Part shown: one piece after another, positions 5,835-8,129 of the stretch
How the letters are laid out: each line of letters opens with the position of its first letter
How positions within the stretch are numbered: the stretch's first letter is position 1
Assembly: GCA_007119835.1 (NCBI GenBank)
Contig: SKOX01000036.1
Span: forward strand, 1 to 8,129
Length of the DNA stretch: 8,129 nucleotides
Reading direction: 5' to 3'
Source: Paracoccaceae bacterium
GTDB taxonomy: Bacteria; Pseudomonadota; Alphaproteobacteria; Rhodobacterales; Rhodobacteraceae
Made by a program: the position numbers and the translations under genes
The notes under the pieces: generated by a model
Database searches by the model: none
Seen by the model: the letters and a program-made list of their open reading frames with translations, nothing else
Told to the model about the DNA's origin: nothing

Positions 5835-5923
5835 TGACGCGGCTGAACAGAGCGTATTCCCACGGCTCTGCGGAACATCGGCCGAAGCAACCGGCCCTTT
5901 GTAAGTCACCAAGGAGAAACCAG

Positions 5924-6079
5924 ATGTCGCTTGCCGAAATGTTCTTATGGCCCGGTACGAAGATCTGCGAGTTCCTGAGGGTCGATCCTGAGGGGGATGC
6001 CGGACTGATCCGATCCATGTTCAACATGATCGTGTATCTGGTCGTGATCCTCGGGTTTATGTGGGCACTGATGGGATGA
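5924..6079 (+). CDS. 51-aa single-pass membrane miniprotein, unknown function
   Basis: ATG at 5924 follows AAGGAG at seven-base spacing (5911-5916), the best ribosome site nearby. The product has an amphipathic head (MSLAEMFLWPGTKICEFLRV, one Cys at 15), an acidic linker DPEGDAG and one transmembrane helix at about 32-50 (MFNMIVYLVVILGFMWALM), ending at residue 51. The frame is open further upstream: an ATG at 5834 overlaps the nsrR stop as TGATG and would give 81 residues with a polar, basic N-terminus, but it lacks its own ribosome site. It follows nsrR by 89 bases and is probably cotranscribed. A membrane-anchored partner or regulator is possible. I do not recognise a named family. Confidence 0.78.
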   Translation: MSLAEMFLWPGTKICEFLRVDPEGDAGLIRSMFNMIVYLVVILGFMWALMG

Positions 6080-6081
6080 GG

Positions 6082-6101
6082 AATTCCCACGCGCGGGAGT
6101 T
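6082..6101 (+). terminator. Possible hairpin after the membrane miniprotein
   Basis: AATTCCC (6082-6088) can pair with GGGAGTT (6095-6101) over a six-base loop, with one G-T wobble, starting three bases after the miniprotein stop. There is no T-tract, so a factor-independent terminator is doubtful. The remaining gap to 6223 shows nothing else I can support. Confidence 0.25.
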
Positions 6102-6223
6102 GGCGCCGCTCTTGCAGGCGGCGGTGCGGGTTCTGACCCGTGCGACAGCAAATGCTTGGAGTGCCGCGGGCGCGCCGGTTCACCGAGCGGTCGCAGCCTG
6201 AGGGAACGCGCAGAGATGGCCAG

Positions 6224-6807
6224 ATGACGACGTTCGTGGTTGCCGAGATGCGGGTTGGCCGGGCGCGACCCTTCGGCCTCCGAGGCCAGCCGAGCGCCAT
6301 CGACAAGCAGCGGGTGCTCGGCCCGATCACGGCGGAAGGCGCTGGCCTTGCGGGGGACGAGCAAGGTGATCGCCGTCACCACGGCGGACCCGACAAAGCC
6401 ATCCACGCCTACCCCGTGGCGCACTATCCGCTCTGGAGAAAGGACATCCCTGAAGCGGCCGATCGCTTCGGGCCCGGCGCATTCGGCGAGAACCTGGTAG
6501 TCGAGTGCGTCACCGAAGCCGACATCTGCCTCGGCGACCGCTGGCGCCTCGGCACCGCGCTGCTGGCCAGGGGCGCCAGCCCTGCTGGAAGCTGAACGTC
6601 CGCTTCGGAAGCGATGACATGGCGCGCCGCGTCCAGATGACCGGCCGCAGCGGATGGTATCTGCGTGTCCTGGAGCCGGGCACGCTCGCCCCTGGGCACA
6701 TCGCCCACCTCGTCGATCGCCCGCACCCGGAATGGCCGATCACGCGGGTGTCCCATCTACTTTACCACGCACCGCTCTACACCGGCGAATTGGCGGGCTT
6801 TGCTTGA
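6224..6807 (+). pseudogene. MOSC-domain (YiiM-like) protein, frameshifted
   Basis: Frame one from ATG 6224 encodes 114 residues of a YiiM-type MOSC protein: GDEQGDRRHHGGPDKAIHAYP (45-64, in pieces around HHGGPDKAIHAYP), HYPLW, GAFGENL (86-91 region) and CLGDRWRLGTALL. It then loses frame, stopping at 6595. A frame from 6568 resumes with QGRQPCWKLN, including the conserved Cys of the molybdenum-cofactor site, then DMARRVQMTGRSGWYLRVLEPG and PHPEWPI to the stop at 6807. Family members read roughly LLEVSQGRQPCW here, so about seven bases are missing at 6566/6567. Intact relatives handle N-hydroxylated or Moco-linked substrates. Either the gene is broken or the read has an error. It follows the membrane miniprotein by 144 bases; the ribosome site is weak. 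Confidence 0.85.
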
Positions 6808-6826
6808 CTCCCCGGCCTCCCTGATA

Positions 6827-6846
6827 CTTGGCGGCTCCTCGCCGAG
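6827..6846 (+). other. Hairpin between the MOSC gene and the next ORF
   Basis: CTTGGCG and CGCCGAG form a seven-pair stem with one G-T wobble and a six-base loop, 19 bases after the MOSC stop. No T-tract follows; it may be a weak transcription stop or chance in GC-rich DNA. Confidence 0.25.
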
Positions 6847-6939
6847 CGCCGCCTCGCTACCCGCCGGGTCGAAAATTGGCGTGCACGGATCGTCACGCCG
6901 CAACCAAAGTAGACACGGAAGCTTGAGGAGGGCGCGCAC

Positions 6940-7533
6940 ATGGCGACTGCATTGGCATCAGGGGCAACGACAAGCCTGGTCCCGCTCGATCCGCTGGAGC
7001 GCAGGGTCATCATGTACCTGCGCCTCCTCCGAAACGGCCGGCGCGGATGGGCGGAGGTCGAGCAAGACATCGGCGCACGGGTCGGCTCCGGAAGCCAACA
7101 GGCGCTTGAGCACATCGAGCGACTGGAGGAGCTGATGTGTCATACCATCAGTCGGCCTCTCGACATCGGTAGCGTGGATGACGTGCAGGCGACGAGATCG
7201 TCGCGGCAGCGGACGGTACGACAGCGGATCGTTGTCTCCTTCCGGACGGCGATCCGGCAGCGCCGGGCGCGCGCGAGCACCTCAGGCGCGCGGCCGAACT
7301 TGCGGCTGGGGTCGTTGCGGCGGGAACCGCGGCGCGCTGCAGTTGCGGCCGAACGAGTTCCGATTACGACCTCTGCGCCTGAGCAGCAACACGCTCGCCC
7401 GACTGGCCGCTCTGCCGAGCTCGGGCCTCGTCAGCGGGACCAAGAGGTCCGGCGGCCTGTAAGCACAGGTCTCGCGCCTCCGTTTCAACCGACCTTGCAC
7501 CCCCAGAACGTCGTGTGGTCGGCCGCGAAATAG
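6940..7533 (+). CDS. Hypothetical protein, probably degraded after about residue 80
   Basis: ATG at 6940 has a strong site GAGGAGGG at seven-base spacing, and the first 80 residues look real: DPLERRVIMYLRLLRNG (17-33), RRGWAEVEQDIGARVG, then SGSQQALEHIERLEELMCHT and SRPLDIG. The pattern resembles a small alphaproteobacterial hypothetical family with an LxPLE...YLRL lead, remembered only loosely. After about 7180 this frame turns Arg-rich and implausible, while another plus frame reads AGDEIVAAADGTTADRC, then LRRAAELAAGVVAAG, suggesting a +2 shift, and a third frame reads LQLRPNEFRLRPLRL and LSSNTLARLAALPSSGLVSG. The annotated end (7533) overlaps the opposing tail relic. Most likely the true product stops short or is broken; I do not know its function. 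Confidence 0.5.
   Translation: MATALASGATTSLVPLDPLERRVIMYLRLLRNGRRGWAEVEQDIGARVGSGSQQALEHIERLEELMCHTISRPLDIGSVDDVQATRSSRQRTVRQRIVVSFRTAIRQRRARASTSGARPNLRLGSLRREPRRAAVAAERVPITTSAPEQQHARPTGRSAELGPRQRDQEVRRPVSTGLAPPFQPTLHPQNVVWSAAK
7183..7484. other. Ambiguous coding debris between the hypothetical gene and the tail relic
   Basis: About 300 bases where all three plus-strand frames and one minus frame are open in parts. Protein-like segments appear in shifted plus frames (see the hypothetical gene), but none makes a complete gene with its own start. I see no RNA gene, repeat or terminator with a T-tract here. Confidence 0.4.
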
Positions 7534-8129
7534 CCATCCGACCCTCGGAATGTGCCCTGCAGCTCCAAGGTTTCTCCCTGCGCGAGCGGCACGAGCGTCT
7601 GCAACCAAAGCGCGGTCAGCAGGGTCGTGTGAGCACCGGAGATTTCGCCGAGCGTGCCCCTGATGTCCAGTCCTGCGCGTCGAGGTGCTCGAAGCCGTCG
7701 CGCCAGTCCGACAGCGGCATGTAGTTGTCGATGCCGATGAAGTCGGTGCTCGGGTCGGCCCAGAGCGGGTCGAGGTGGAAGAAGACGTCGCCCGAGCCGT
7801 CCTGCGGCTGGTGGCCGAAGTACTCCGACCAGTCCGCGGCGTAGCTGAGCTTGGTGCCGGGCCCGAGGATCGCGCGGCAATCGGCCAGCAGGTCGCGGAA
7901 AGCCTGTACCGCCGGGTAGGTCGACGCATTGCTGCGGACGGTCGTCAGCCCGCGCATCTCCGAGCCAATCAGGAATGCATCGACACCGCCAGCGGCTTTG
8001 CAGAGGTACGCGTAGTGCAGGATCATCCGGCGCAGGCCCCAGTCGCCGGAGGACCCGGTCCAGCTGACGCTCTCGCCGGAGACCGCGAAGCTCGAGACCA
8101 GCGCGCTGCCGAAGAGCGCCGTGACCTGG
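7485..8129 (-). pseudogene. Chimeric relic of a GTA/phage tail tip protein (gp15-like TIM-barrel) and a second tail domain; partial
   Basis: The minus-strand gene enters from the right edge in frame at 8128 and reads VSGESVSWTGSSGDWGLRRM, ILHYAYLCKAAGGVDAFLIG, SEMRGLTTVRS, YAADWSEYFGHQPQDGSGDV, FFHLDPLWADPSTDFIGIDN and YMPLSDWRDGFEHLDAQ. This is the glycoside-hydrolase-like TIM-barrel of GTA gp15/host-specificity proteins, normally over 1,200 aa. At about 7673 homology stops and that frame ends at 7616. A frame shifted by one continues with LDIRGTLGEISGAHTTLLTA, LVPLAQGETLELQGTFRGSD and GYFAADHTTFWGCKVG, stopping at 7485. This resembles the C-terminal jelly-roll end of a separate tail protein. 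The junction suggests a deletion that fused two neighbouring tail genes. The product is surely non-functional. Confidence 0.85.

Noticed and set aside
5899..5914. TTG-N8-CAA-like element before the membrane miniprotein, considered as an FNR/NnrR-type site
   Set aside because: Half-sites do not match TTGAT/ATCAA and the spacer is not symmetrical; it largely overlaps the ribosome site.
6127..6140. CGGGT-tctg-ACCCG hairpin
   Set aside because: A five-pair stem with no T-tract is expected by chance at this GC content.
5725..6330. Minus-strand frame of about 200 codons across nsrR and the miniprotein
   Set aside because: Lies antisense to two supported plus-strand genes and shows no recognisable motif.
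1..8129. CRISPR array, tRNA or rRNA genes
   Set aside because: No regularly spaced repeats and no cloverleaf or rRNA signature seen on reading either strand; an RNA-model search was not possible.

Overview
The window comes from a high-GC, Gram-negative genome, most likely an alphaproteobacterium of the Rhodobacterales/Rhodospirillales type. The evidence is strongly GC-rich codon use throughout, an NsrR/NnrS/truncated-globin set of nitric-oxide (NO) genes, and at the right edge part of a GTA-type tail protein (gp15-like TIM-barrel) typical of that group. No rRNA, tRNA or CRISPR array was seen.

Layout. (1) 11-1454: a complete IS3-like insertion sequence with two overlapping transposase ORFs (DD35E), terminal inverted repeats ending TG...CA and a 4-bp target duplication GTGG. 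(2) 1459-1655: a minus-strand coding-like remnant cut by the IS. (3) 1667-5325, minus strand: a tightly packed operon read from right to left. Its order is group III truncated haemoglobin, 45-aa His-rich miniprotein, 102-aa exported protein, AhpD/CMD-family CxxC protein, 5-formyl-THF cyclo-ligase with an extended N-terminus, single-domain cupin, NnrS, then the IS-cut remnant. (4) 5366-5388: a GGTATT-N3-AATACC palindrome, the likely NsrR operator, in the divergent promoter region. (5) 5406-6807, plus strand: nsrR, a 51-aa single-pass membrane miniprotein, and a MOSC-domain gene broken by a frameshift just before its conserved cysteine. (6) 6940-8129: a decaying zone with a hypothetical ORF that appears to lose its frame near 7180, and facing it a truncated, chimeric GTA/phage tail relic that runs off the right edge.

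How it fits together: the core is an NsrR-controlled divergon. NsrR, an Fe-S NO sensor with three Cys plus Asp8, sits beside one palindrome that can control both directions. The leftward operon pairs a known NO/haem gene at each end (globin first, NnrS near the end) with five genes not normally described as NO-response components. The two unnamed miniproteins, the exported 102-aa protein and the placement of the folate enzyme and AhpD-like protein inside the operon are the most novel content. Both ends of the locus show damage: an IS at the operon's distal end, a frameshifted MOSC gene, and tail-gene relics.
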